Source: an uncultured Streptomyces sp.
Lineage (GTDB): Bacteria > Actinomycetota > Actinomycetes > Streptomycetales > Streptomycetaceae
Assembly (NCBI GenBank): GCA_946480485.1
Contig: CAMLJW010000125.1
Span: 1-11,815 of the forward strand
Reading direction: 5' to 3'
DNA length: 11,815 nucleotides
A program made the translations under genes and the position numbers. Of this stretch, positions 1 through 6,454 are shown one piece after another (position 1 is the stretch's first letter; every line of letters starts with the position of its first letter). The notes under the pieces are model-generated. The model had not been told where the DNA came from and made no database searches. It saw nothing but the letters and a program-made list of their open reading frames with translations.

Positions 1-963
1 TACGCACCGTCGGCCGGCACCGTGTACCCCCGGCTGGCCAAACTTGAGGCCGAGGGCCTGGTAACCCACACGACCGAGGGCGGCCGCAAGGTGTACGCGA
101 TCACGGACGCGGGCCGGGCCGAACTCGCCAACCGCAGCAGTGAGCTGGCCGACCTGGAGCTGGAGATTTGCGAGTCGGTCGCGGAGCTCGCCGCCGAGAT
201 CCGGGCCGATGTACGGGGTGCGGCGGGTGACCTGCGCCGTGAGATGCGGGCTGCGGCGACCGAGGCACGCCGGCACCCCACTGGGAACGGCGCCAAGGGG
301 TGGCAGGGGGAACCCGAGGGCTCCCGGGCGGACTCCGCCGAGCAGGGGGAAAAGGAGGCGTGGCGCGCCGCGAAGGAGGAGATGCGTCGCGTCAAGCAGG
401 AGTGGAAGGAGCAGGCCCGGCGCGCGAAGGACGAGAGCCGGCGAGCCCGCGAGGAGGCCCAGCGCGCGCGCCGCCAGGCCAAGGAGGCGCAGGAGAGGGC
501 GCTGGCCCAGGCTCAGGAGGAGTTCCAGCGCGTCGCCAAGCGCGTCCAGGAACAGGTGCAGGACCACTTCGCGCGCGGCGACTGGCCGACGGGCGTACGT
601 GAAGGCCTCACCGAACTCGCCAAGGAATTCGGGGAGTACGGCAAGGACTACGGCAAGAACTTCGGCAAGGGGCCCGGGAAGGACTTCGGCTTCGGCAGGC
701 CGGAGACACCGCAGACTCCGGAGCCCGACTACACGGTCACACCGGAGGACTTCCCCGCCGAGTACGAGCCCGCCTGGGCGCACGACGAATCGACGGGCAA
801 CCCCGCCCGCGACCTCGACCGCCTCTTGGACCGTTTCCGCGACGACATCCGCGACGCGGCCCGCGACCACGGGGTGACGGAGGATCAACTGCGCGATGCC
901 CGCCGCCACTTGTCGAAGGTGGCGGCGCACATAGGGTCGGCACTACGGGCCCCCGAGTCCTGA
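1..963 (+). CDS. PadR-family transcriptional regulator with long coiled-coil C-terminal extension (5' end outside window)
   Basis: The reading frame is open from base 1, so the gene starts upstream; 320 residues and a TGA stop are present. The first 37 or so residues are the end of a PadR winged helix: TVYPRLAKLEAEGLV is the recognition helix, followed by the wing (GGRKVYAITDAGR). PadR proteins are dimeric DNA-binding repressors that often control efflux or stress genes. The rest is unusual. Two charged helical segments rich in Glu, Arg, Lys and Ala (about residues 42-90 and 115-195) look like a long coiled coil. A Tyr/Gly/Lys repeat follows (YGKDYGKNFGKGPGK, about 215-230), then a Pro/acidic linker and a final amphipathic helix near 270-315. 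Ordinary PadR proteins are about 110-190 residues, so this is an extended form. It converges on the oxidoreductase. Family is fairly certain; the target is unknown. Confidence 0.85.
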   Translation, partial: YAPSAGTVYPRLAKLEAEGLVTHTTEGGRKVYAITDAGRAELANRSSELADLELEICESVAELAAEIRADVRGAAGDLRREMRAAATEARRHPTGNGAKGWQGEPEGSRADSAEQGEKEAWRAAKEEMRRVKQEWKEQARRAKDESRRAREEAQRARRQAKEAQERALAQAQEEFQRVAKRVQEQVQDHFARGDWPTGVREGLTELAKEFGEYGKDYGKNFGKGPGKDFGFGRPETPQTPEPDYTVTPEDFPAEYEPAWAHDESTGNPARDLDRLLDRFRDDIRDAARDHGVTEDQLRDARRHLSKVAAHIGSALRAPES

Positions 964-978
964 GTGGGGAGCCCTTGC

Positions 979-999
979 GGGGTGCGGCGTCGCAACCCC
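979..999. terminator. GC-rich hairpin between convergent genes, possible bidirectional terminator
   Basis: GGGGT plus GCG (979-986) pair with CGC plus ACCCC (991-999), with one bulged A at 994 and a 4-base loop. It lies 15 bp past the PadR stop and about 63 bp past the oxidoreductase stop. There is no T-tract, which is common for Streptomyces terminators. Function is inferred from position and folding only. Confidence 0.45.
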
Positions 1000-1062
1000 G
1001 GGCACCACAACTGGGACTGACCGGCGGTGCCGGGCTGCGGGAATCGGTGTGAGGCAGACACG

Positions 1063-2028
1063 TCAGGAGGTCGTGAGCACGATCTTCCCGAACTGCTCGC
1101 CCGACTCCATCCGTTCGAAGCCCTCTCGGGCGCGATCGAGCGGAAGAACCTCGTCGATGACGGGGCGTACATCGGTGGCGGCGCAGAAGGACAGCAGGTC
1201 CTCCAGCTCGTCCTTCGTGCCCATGGTGGAGCCGACGATCTTGAGTTCCAGGAAGAAGACGCGGGTCAGTTCGGCATGTGAGGGGCGGTCGCCGCTCGTG
1301 GCGCCCGAGATAACCAGGGTGCCGCCGGGTTTCAAGGACTTGACCGAATGGGACCAGGTGGCGGCGCCGACCGTCTCGATGACCGCGTCCACGCGCTGCG
1401 GCAGCCGGGCGCCGGACTCCACCGCCTCCACGGCGCCCAGGTCCATGGCCCGCTTGCGCTTCGCCTCGTCACGGCTGGTGGCAAAGACCCGGAGCCCCGC
1501 GGCCTTCCCCAGCACAATCGCCGCGGTGGCCACACCGCCTCCGGCACCCTGGACGAGGATCGAGTCACCCGGGCGTACACCCGCGTTGGTGAAGATCATG
1601 CGGTACGCGGTCAGCCAGGCGGTGGGCAGACAGGCGGCCTCCTCGAAGGAGAGCTCCCTGGGCTTCGGAAGCACGTTCCAGACGGGTACGGAGACCTGCT
1701 CCGCGAACGTGCCCTGGTACCGCTCGGTCAGGATGGAACGCGGCTCCTTCGGTCCGACGCCGTGTCCCGTCTGCCCGATCACGGAGTGCAGAACGACCTC
1801 ATTGCCGTCTTCGTCGACACCGGCGGCGTCGCACCCCAGAACCATCGGCAACCTGTCCTCCGCGAGGCCAACGCCGCGCAGCGACCACAGGTCATGGTGG
1901 TTGAGGGAGGCAGCCTTGACCTTCACGGTCGTCCAGCCGGGCCGTGCCTCGGGAGCGGGCCGCTCGCCCAACTCCAGGCCGTCCAACGGCTGATCACGGT
2001 CAATACGAGCAGCGTAAGCAGCAAACAT
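1063..2028 (-). CDS. Zinc-less medium-chain dehydrogenase/quinone oxidoreductase-type protein
   Basis: The product has 321 residues, the normal length for a zinc-independent MDR enzyme. A GroES-like N-terminal domain (about 1-125; SLNHHDLWSLRG at 41-52, GCDAAG at 65-70) is followed by a Rossmann domain with the nucleotide motif GAGGGVATA (161-169), then the family hallmark GG(T)LVISGATSG. The C-terminal segment ends GFERMESGEQFGKIVLTTS. The four-Cys structural zinc cluster of true alcohol dehydrogenases is absent, which supports the quinone/enone reductase branch. It is expected to be a cytosolic, NADPH-dependent reductase of quinones or unsaturated carbonyls; the substrate cannot be read from sequence. 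The ATG at 2028 was chosen because the GroES fold begins right there and a TAGGGT hexamer lies just upstream. It is transcribed in the same direction as the malic enzyme but is separated from it by 461 bp, so it is probably independent. Confidence 0.9.
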   Translation of the reverse strand: MFAAYAARIDRDQPLDGLELGERPAPEARPGWTTVKVKAASLNHHDLWSLRGVGLAEDRLPMVLGCDAAGVDEDGNEVVLHSVIGQTGHGVGPKEPRSILTERYQGTFAEQVSVPVWNVLPKPRELSFEEAACLPTAWLTAYRMIFTNAGVRPGDSILVQGAGGGVATAAIVLGKAAGLRVFATSRDEAKRKRAMDLGAVEAVESGARLPQRVDAVIETVGAATWSHSVKSLKPGGTLVISGATSGDRPSHAELTRVFFLELKIVGSTMGTKDELEDLLSFCAATDVRPVIDEVLPLDRAREGFERMESGEQFGKIVLTTS

Positions 2029-2034
2029 GCCCCG

Positions 2035-2040
2035 ACCCTA
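2035..2040 (-). promoter_or_regulatory. Candidate -10 element (TAGGGT) for leaderless transcription of the oxidoreductase
   Basis: On the minus strand TAGGGT ends six bases before the ATG at 2028. This matches the TANNNT -10 pattern, with transcription expected to start at or within a base or two of the ATG. No convincing Shine-Dalgarno sequence or -35 hexamer is visible. The call is inference from spacing. Confidence 0.35.
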
Positions 2041-2298
2041 GGCTCCGCCCCGCCCCCATGGAACCATGCCCCCCTGTGACACGCGTCGCCCGTCACCGTC
2101 TCACCCAAGGGCGTGTGGGTGGGTCGGGGCCGTGTGCCGGTACGTCCGCCTGTCGCCGCGGGGGCGTTCGTCCCGTGGCTGGTACGAGGTGAACGTTTCT
2201 TGGCCGGAGCTGAGCGACGAGCGATGACGTACCGGCCCACGGCCCCTGCCGTGGACAGACGACTGCGGCTGCGTAGGGGTACGCGGGGCGGGATCACG

Positions 2299-2385
2299 CC
2301 CAAGGGGCGCGCAGCTGTGACATGTGCGGCTCCGCCGCGTGGGCGCGACCAGCCGCGGACGGCCCGCAGCCCAAGTGCGACCGGC
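2299..2385. repeat. Probable dispersed Streptomyces intergenic repeat
   Basis: The stretch contains the hairpin GCGGC-TCC-GCCGC (2326-2338) flanked by GGGGCGCGCAGCTGTGACATG on one side and GTGGGCGCGACCAGCC on the other. From memory, closely similar text (ggctggtcgcgcccacgcgg with a neighbouring gcggcggagccgc stem and a CGCGCCCCTT edge) recurs in many Streptomyces intergenic regions, usually just after stop codons. The hairpin is visible here; the multi-copy status is recollection and needs a genome self-search. Confidence 0.45.
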
Positions 2386-2416
2386 GTCCGGGGGCGAAGC
2401 CCTCGGTTACGGAAAG

Positions 2417-2452
2417 GGGCGGGGTTGGGGAGAGAAAGAACGGGCCCCGCCC
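2417..2452 (-). terminator. Terminator hairpin downstream of malic enzyme
   Basis: GGGCGGGG (2417-2424) and CCCCGCCC (2445-2452) form a perfect 8-bp GC stem around a 20-base loop. It starts 38 bp past the malic enzyme stop, and on the minus strand the stem is followed by CCTTTCC, a weak T-rich run. Position and symmetry support termination of the minus-strand transcript. Confidence 0.6.
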
Positions 2453-2489
2453 ACAGCCAACGGACGGGACCCGAGACGGAACCAGGCGA

Positions 2490-3746
2490 TCAGCGTCGAG
2501 CCACACCCTCGGCCCGAGCCGCGGCAGCCACCGCCGCGGTGACCGCCGGAGCGACCCGCTCGTCGAATGGCGACGGAATCACGTAGTCCGGAGCAAGGTC
2601 GTCACCCACCACCGCGGCCAACGCGTCCGCTGCCGCGATCTTCATCCCCTCGGTGATCCGAGAGGCCCGCACCTGCAGCGCCCCGGCGAAGATGCCGGGG
2701 AACGCCAGCACGTTGTTGATCTGGTTCGGGTAGTCGGAGCGCCCGGTGGCGACGACGGCCGCGTACTTGTGCGCGATGTCGGGCTGCACCTCGGGGTTCG
2801 GGTTGGCCATGGCGAACACGAACGCCCCGTCCGCCATGGAGGCGACGGCCGACTCCGGGACCGTACCGCCGGAGACACCGATGAACACGTCGGCGCCCGC
2901 CAGCGCGGACTCCAGCGACCCCGACAGCCCCGCCTTGTTGGTCAGAGCGGCGAGTTCCCGCTTGACCGGCGTCAGGTCGGCCCGGTCCGCGGACACGACA
3001 CCCTTGCGGTCCGCGACAGCGACATCCCCGATCCCCGCCTCCAGCAGGAACTTGGCGATGGCGACCCCGGCCGCCCCCGCACCCGAGATCACCGCACGCA
3101 GGTCACCCAGCGTCCGCCCGGTCAGCCGAGCCGCGTTCCGCAGGGCCGCCAGCGTGACGACAGCGGTCCCGTGCTGGTCGTCGTGGAAGACGGGAATGTC
3201 CAGACGCTCCTGCAACCGCCGCTCGATCTCGAAGCACCGAGGCGCCGAGATGTCCTCGAGGTTGATCCCGCCGAACGACGGCGCGAGCCGCACCACGGTC
3301 TCGATGATCTCGTCGGCGTCCGTGCAGCCCAGCGCGATCGGCACGGCGTCGACCCCGCCGAACTGCTTGAACAGGATCGCCTTGCCCTCCATGACCGGAA
3401 GGGATGCCTCGGGGCCGATGTCTCCCAGCCCCAGCACCGCCGTGCCGTCCGTCACGACGGCGACGACCGACGACTTCCACGTGTAGTCGTAGACCAGCTC
3501 CGGCTGCTCGGCGATGGCGCTGCACACCTTCGCGACGCCGGGCGTGTACGCGAGGGACAGGTCGTCCTTGTCACGGACGGGCACGGTGGCCCGCACGGCC
3601 ATCTTCCCGCCACGGTGCAGTGCGAACGCCGGGTCGAAGGCATGCGACTCGACGGACTCGTCGGAGCCGACGGAATCGGCCGGATCCGCGTCGCCTTCAT
3701 GGCCCGTACTGCTGTCGCTGCGAGGATTGACGATCTCCGCTGCCAC
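2490..3746 (-). CDS. Malic enzyme (NAD(P)-dependent malate dehydrogenase, decarboxylating)
   Basis: The product has 418 residues, the short bacterial form. It oxidatively decarboxylates malate to pyruvate and CO2 with Mn2+/Mg2+, supplying NADPH or pyruvate. Visible motifs are SLAYTPGVAKV with catalytic Tyr67, VMEGKA with Lys122, the metal-site NLEDISAPRCFEIE (162-175) and FHDDQHGT (187-194), Rossmann GAGAAG (222-227), ANPNPE (314-319) and NQINNVLAFPG (341-351). About 35 N-terminal residues are acidic and poorly conserved. The start is GTG at 3746, with AAGGGGT about 9 bases upstream. I recall S. coelicolor SCO5261, at the equivalent locus, as the NADP-preferring malic enzyme linked to lipid and antibiotic precursor supply; cofactor choice here is by analogy. 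It is a single-gene unit with its own terminator and a long, structured upstream region. Confidence 0.95.
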   Translation of the reverse strand: MAAEIVNPRSDSSTGHEGDADPADSVGSDESVESHAFDPAFALHRGGKMAVRATVPVRDKDDLSLAYTPGVAKVCSAIAEQPELVYDYTWKSSVVAVVTDGTAVLGLGDIGPEASLPVMEGKAILFKQFGGVDAVPIALGCTDADEIIETVVRLAPSFGGINLEDISAPRCFEIERRLQERLDIPVFHDDQHGTAVVTLAALRNAARLTGRTLGDLRAVISGAGAAGVAIAKFLLEAGIGDVAVADRKGVVSADRADLTPVKRELAALTNKAGLSGSLESALAGADVFIGVSGGTVPESAVASMADGAFVFAMANPNPEVQPDIAHKYAAVVATGRSDYPNQINNVLAFPGIFAGALQVRASRITEGMKIAAADALAAVVGDDLAPDYVIPSPFDERVAPAVTAAVAAAARAEGVARR

Positions 3747-3759
3747 TTTGGTTTACCCC

Positions 3760-3770
3760 TTAAGTCTTAA
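3760..3770. promoter_or_regulatory. AT-rich palindrome in the malic enzyme leader
   Basis: TTAAG-T-CTTAA is a perfect 5-bp inverted repeat with one central base, only 13 bp upstream of the malic enzyme GTG and adjoining its ribosome-binding site. Such AT-rich symmetry is conspicuous in this GC-rich sequence. It could be an operator or part of the translation-initiation region; no regulator is identifiable. Confidence 0.35.
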
Positions 3771-3836
3771 ACGGTTGAGGGTGTGTATGTCGCTGATTGA
3801 CTGTTACGTATGGGTACGTACGGGCACATACGCGAC

Positions 3837-3857
3837 GGGCGCGCCGCACGCGCGCCC
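3837..3857. other. Perfect 8-bp GC hairpin upstream of malic enzyme
   Basis: GGGCGCGC (3837-3844), loop CGCAC, then GCGCGCCC (3850-3857). It lies about 90 bp upstream of the malic enzyme start. It could be an attenuator in a long 5' leader, a terminator, or part of an operator. Only the symmetry is seen directly. Confidence 0.4.
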
Positions 3858-4177
3858 TGAGCCCCGGATAAGGGGTGTAAGGAACCTTCTTACCGGACGG
3901 ACGGCATCGCCGACGAGCCCATCACGCGAACGTCACATGCCGATGACGCGACTTATGGCCGAATACTTGGACAAGTCTTGACAAACCAGCAGGGCTCCAC
4001 ACATGCACAGAAGCGACCGCTCGCATCGTGAGATACGCCGAAGATCTTCCGGCTACAAGGATGATATCCGGCACAAGATCCGGTCTGATGTACCGCACTA
4101 GCACGGTTCGGGGGTCTCCCATTGTCCGATTTTGACATGGCGGGCACCTGAAAGGTCTGGTCCGGATGGCAACATGC

Positions 4178-4212
4178 CGTCATCACACAAGCGTCATCAC
4201 ACAACGTGTGAC
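4178..4212. promoter_or_regulatory. Tandem 13-bp repeat plus palindrome upstream of the lipoprotein start
   Basis: CGTCATCACACAA occurs at 4178-4190 and again at 4192-4204, a 14-bp period. The second copy runs into TCACAC-AAC-GTGTGA (4198-4212), an inverted repeat with 6-bp arms. A TTGACA hexamer lies at 4132-4137 with a weak TCTGGT 18 bp on. The arrangement looks like an operator with repeated half-sites placed about 65 bp before the lipoprotein ATG. The regulator is unknown. Confidence 0.45.
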
Positions 4213-4277
4213 CTTCGATGGCGTGTGTTTCGCGCCGACCCATCGGCAACTCCGCCCATCCGCCGGAGGAACCCACC

Positions 4278-4454
4278 ATGACCGCACGCTCCACCCGTCG
4301 TACGACCGCCGCGCACACCCGGACAGCCGCGGTCGGTGCGATCGCGGTCGCCGGCACCCTGCCGCTCACCGGCTGCGGTGAGCAGACCCAGGACAACGGC
4401 TCGAAGACCGCGAAGACGAGCGCGGCCCCGGCGGCCGACCAGCTCCCCATGTGA
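4278..4454 (+). pseudogene. Truncated substrate-binding lipoprotein (signal peptide only)
   Basis: The frame encodes 58 residues from ATG 4278, with an excellent ribosome-binding site (GGAGG, 8 bases upstream). It has an Arg-rich n-region, a hydrophobic core (AVGAIAVAGTLPL) and the lipobox LTGC with Cys33, then a Ser/Ala/Lys/Thr linker ending at DQLPM and a stop. This is the typical beginning of an actinobacterial ABC-transporter solute-binding lipoprotein, where the mature domain would begin just after DQLP. That domain is missing: sequence at 4451 onward is a different gene read on the other strand. I recall an amino-acid ABC transporter (SCO5258-5260) next to the malic enzyme in S. coelicolor, so the best reading is that a deletion removed the transporter. 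It might still be expressed as a short lipopeptide. Confidence 0.65.
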
Positions 4455-4760
4455 ACTCGTCGATCATGTGGTCCGCGTTCATGAACACAGAGTCGTACGG
4501 CAGCTTCGCCGGCCAGTCGGGGTTGAGGTCGGCCGTGACGAACATGACCCGGTTGTCGTCCGCGAAGGCGCCCTCCGCGACGGTGAGGAGCGCGGGGTCG
4601 AGGTCCACTCCGGTGCTCACGGCCCCGGGAACCCTTCGAGGAGCCGGGCCGTGATACTTCCCGTACCGCACGTGAGTCGAGTACGCGCGGTGCGGGGCAC
4701 CACCAGGGCATCGACCATGTCGAGCATGACCCGGAAGCGCTCCTCGCGGTCGGGAGGTAC
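4451..4760 (-). pseudogene. SAM-dependent methyltransferase remnant (frameshifted, internally deleted, truncated)
   Basis: Reading the minus strand, pieces of one class I methyltransferase appear in order but in different frames: DREERFRVMLDMVDALVVP, then RVLD in a second frame, then CGTGSITARLLEGFPG (SAM-binding motif I) back in the first, then AVSTGVDLDPALL (motif II) onward in a third. VTADLNPDWPAKLPYDS follows and jumps directly to VFMNADHMIDE. In intact relatives these two are separated by roughly 40 residues (post-motif catalytic region to the RPGG strand), so an internal in-frame deletion is inferred. The C-terminal third is absent because the copy ends at the junction with the lipoprotein fragment near 4451. 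Several frameshifts plus two deletions make it non-functional. Confidence 0.75.
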
Positions 4761-4932
4761 GACTCCTGGTGCCGATCCCGGCTCACCTGCCAGGCACACG
4801 CCAGTCGGCTCCGGCGACGGTGGTCTGGGCCCTCTCCCTCCACTGCGTAATACCCTGAACGGATAGCCGGCCATTACGCGGCCCTTACGGCTGGCTTCCA
4901 CGACCACAGAGCGCCCTCGTAAGGATTACAAG

Positions 4933-5562
4933 TTGGAACTGGCCCATTACTCGGACTGCGCAGTCCGTCTCGTCAACAGCGAGGAACCGGCCCGGGGCAA
5001 GGACTCGCTCACCTCGGTCGAGGCCGTCCGCGACCTCTTCGGTGTCAGCGCCTCGGCGGCCCGGCGCGCCACGCACGCTGACGTGACGCGCTTCCGATCC
5101 GTACGGGCCCGTCTGCGCGCCGTGTTCGAGGCGGCGGACACGGGCGACGAGACGCTCGCCGTAGACCTGCTGAACTCACTCCTCCTGGAATTCCCGGTGA
5201 GCCCGCAGATCTCCGGCCACGACTTCCGGGACGACGACGGCCGCCCGCTGTGGCACATGCATCTGGCGGACCACCCCTCGAACGCGACCGCCGGCTATGC
5301 CGCGATCGCCGCGATGGGGCTGGCCTTCCACCTCACCGAGTACGGCGTGGACCGCCTGGGCCTGTGCCAGGCCGCGCCGTGCCGCAACGCCTATCTCGAC
5401 ACCTCGACGAACCGCTCCCGGCGCTACTGCTCGGACCGCTGCGCGACCCGCGCCAACGTCGCCGCCTACCGCGCCCGCAAGCGCCTGGAGGCCGACCGGC
5501 CGGCGAACACCGGCCGCGCGGCCGAGAGTGCCCAGCGTGCGACCGCGAACGGCGAACGCTGA
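4933..5562 (+). CDS. CGNR zinc-finger (ABATE-domain) transcriptional regulator
   Basis: The product has 209 residues. The N-terminal 130 or so form the stress-linked ABATE domain (LVNSEEP near the start, helical Arg/Ala segments, HMHLADHPSNATAGYAAIAAMGLAFHL at 109-133). The C-terminal CGNR-type zinc finger follows: C145-X4-C150 and C166-X3-C170, then the basic NVAAYRARKR helix that would contact DNA. The usual Cys-Gly-Asn-Arg signature is CATR here. TTG at 4933 is the chosen start because AAGGA lies 7 bases upstream and the ABATE domain begins at once. A tail of about 25 residues is Ala/Arg-rich. Its last 97 bp overlap the 3' end of sodX on the opposite strand, so the two genes are convergent. 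Its targets are unknown; proximity to sodX/sodN invites but does not prove a stress role. Confidence 0.88.
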   Translation: MELAHYSDCAVRLVNSEEPARGKDSLTSVEAVRDLFGVSASAARRATHADVTRFRSVRARLRAVFEAADTGDETLAVDLLNSLLLEFPVSPQISGHDFRDDDGRPLWHMHLADHPSNATAGYAAIAAMGLAFHLTEYGVDRLGLCQAAPCRNAYLDTSTNRSRRYCSDRCATRANVAAYRARKRLEADRPANTGRAAESAQRATANGER

Positions 5563-5900
5563 CCGTCCGGGAACGGCCGGTACCGCAGCCACACCTTCCC
5601 GAGGACGAGATCCTCGGGCACGGTCCCGTAGTCCGTACTGTCCCCGCCGGCGTACGCATTGTCACCGAGCACCCACCAGCCGCCCCTGCGCAGCTCCACT
5701 GCGCGCTTGACGACCAGCAGGTCCTGCTGGAACGGATGACGCAGCACGACCACGTCACCGTGCCGTATACGCGCCCCGTACTGCACCACGACCAAGTCCC
5801 CGTGACACAGCGTGGGGACCATGGACGGTCCGGTCACTTCGGCCACCCCGAAGGGCAAGACAGCCCTCCCCCACTCGTTCTCCTGCGACAGCTCCTGCAT
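5466..5900 (-). CDS. sodX: Nickel-type superoxide dismutase maturation protease (S26/S24-like)
   Basis: The product has 144 residues and is thought to remove the N-terminal leader of SodN so that the nickel hook can form. It carries signal-peptidase-type motifs: GPSMVPTL with nucleophile Ser26, GDLVVV, GDVVVLRHP, VVKRAVE with general-base Lys65, and the GDNAYAGGDSTDYG box (79-92). No N-terminal membrane anchor is present, consistent with a cytosolic SodX. The ATG at 5900 was preferred because GGGGAGG lies 8 bases upstream and homology begins there; the open frame extends further upstream but reads through antisense sodN. It is divergent from sodN, sharing a 145-bp region. The last 35 residues are basic and lie antisense to the end of the CGNR gene, probably a lineage-specific extension. 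Confidence 0.88.
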   Translation of the reverse strand: MQELSQENEWGRAVLPFGVAEVTGPSMVPTLCHGDLVVVQYGARIRHGDVVVLRHPFQQDLLVVKRAVELRRGGWWVLGDNAYAGGDSTDYGTVPEDLVLGKVWLRYRPFPDGQRSPFAVARWALSAARPVFAGRSASRRLRAR

Positions 5901-6045
5901 CACCGGCACCTCCCCGGTCTGGTCCTCCACCAGTCCCAGTCTCACCCTGGACTTTTGTCCGGGGCCCATGGGGGCACTCGCGAAAACTCGTCCCTCACGG
6001 AGTAATGTCCCACCTGAGAAGACGATCACGAGGAAGGACAGCTCA
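5901..6045. promoter_or_regulatory. Divergent sodX/sodN promoter region
   Basis: The region holds the starts of both nickel-SOD genes. On the plus strand, TAATGT (6003-6008) fits a Streptomyces -10 about 38 bp before the sodN ATG, and AGGAAGGA (6031-6038) is a strong ribosome-binding site. A GGAC-TTTT-GTCC inverted repeat lies at 5949-5960. No convincing -35 and no clear Nur-type TTGCA pair was seen. Confidence 0.5.
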
Positions 6046-6441
6046 ATGCTCTCCCGCCTGTTTGCCCCCAAGGTCAAGGTCAGCGCCCACTGTGACCTGC
6101 CCTGCGGCGTGTACGACCCTGCCCAGGCCCGCATCGAGGCGGAGTCGGTGAAGGCCATCCAGGAAAAGATGGCCGGCAACGACGACCCGCACTTCCAGGC
6201 CCGGGCGACGACCATCAAGGAGCAGCGCGCCGAGCTCGCCAAGCACCACGTGTCGGTCCTGTGGAGCGACTACTTCAAGCCCCCGCACTTCGAGAAGTAC
6301 CCGGAGCTGCACCAGTTGGTCAACGACACCCTCAAGGCCCTCTCCGCCGCCAAGAGTTCCACGGACCCGGCGACCGGCCAGAAGGCGCTTGACTACATCG
6401 CGCAGGTCGACAAGATCTTCTGGGAGACGAAGAAGGCCTGA
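6046..6441 (+). CDS. sodN: Nickel-containing superoxide dismutase
   Basis: The product has 131 residues. A 14-residue leader (MLSRLFAPKVKVSA) is followed by the nickel hook HCDLPCGVYDP, which after cleavage provides His1, Cys2 and Cys6 as nickel ligands in a 117-residue mature enzyme. The four-helix-bundle part follows, with ARIEAESVKAIQEKM, the HHVSVLWSDYFKPPHFEKYPEL core and the C-terminal DKIFWETKKA. It dismutates superoxide to peroxide and oxygen in the cytoplasm and functions as a homohexamer in the family. The ATG at 6046 has AGGAAGGA 7 bases upstream. SodX, encoded divergently, is its processing protease. In S. coelicolor sodN is nickel-induced, partly through an sRNA from the 3' end of sodF that pairs with the sodN 5' region. 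The stop codon lies in a short TGATC-TTC-GATCA hairpin, immediately followed by integrase-derived sequence. Confidence 0.98.
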   Translation: MLSRLFAPKVKVSAHCDLPCGVYDPAQARIEAESVKAIQEKMAGNDDPHFQARATTIKEQRAELAKHHVSVLWSDYFKPPHFEKYPELHQLVNDTLKALSAAKSSTDPATGQKALDYIAQVDKIFWETKKA

Positions 6442-6454
6442 TCTTCGATCATGT

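Larger units (their letters stand above)
2029..2489. other. Gene-free intergenic region of 461 bp
   Basis: No reading frame here has Streptomyces-like codon use together with a ribosome-binding site. The region holds the -10 candidate of the oxidoreductase next to 2035, a perfect 7-bp hairpin (CCACGGC 2237-2243 with GCCGTGG 2248-2254, loop CCCT), a probable dispersed repeat (about 2299-2385) and the malic enzyme terminator (2417-2452). Confidence 0.7.
3747..4277. other. Long intergenic region (531 bp) with clustered symmetry elements
   Basis: This separates the malic enzyme (-) from the truncated lipoprotein (+). Base composition is lower in GC, and the open frames across it have codon use unlike neighbouring genes. 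It contains the 3760-3770 palindrome, two TACGTA palindromes spaced 10 bp apart (3805-3810, 3815-3820), an 8-bp perfect hairpin (3837-3857), an ACTTG-GA-CAAGT inverted repeat at about 3965-3976, TTGACA hexamers at 3978 and 4132, and a tandem repeat with palindrome (4178-4212). I see no RNA gene that I can name. Confidence 0.65.

Noticed and set aside
2322..3770. Long plus-strand open frame opposite the malic enzyme
   Set aside because: Antisense shadow; its translation is Arg/Gly/Asp-rich with no recognisable domain, while the minus strand is a clear malic enzyme.
3922..4122. 66-codon minus-strand frame in the intergenic region
   Set aside because: Third codon positions are not G/C-biased and there is no ribosome-binding site, so it is unlikely to be a Streptomyces gene.
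5901..6242. Extended N-terminus for SodX reading through antisense sodN
   Set aside because: No homology in the extension, and a well-placed ribosome-binding site precedes ATG 5900.
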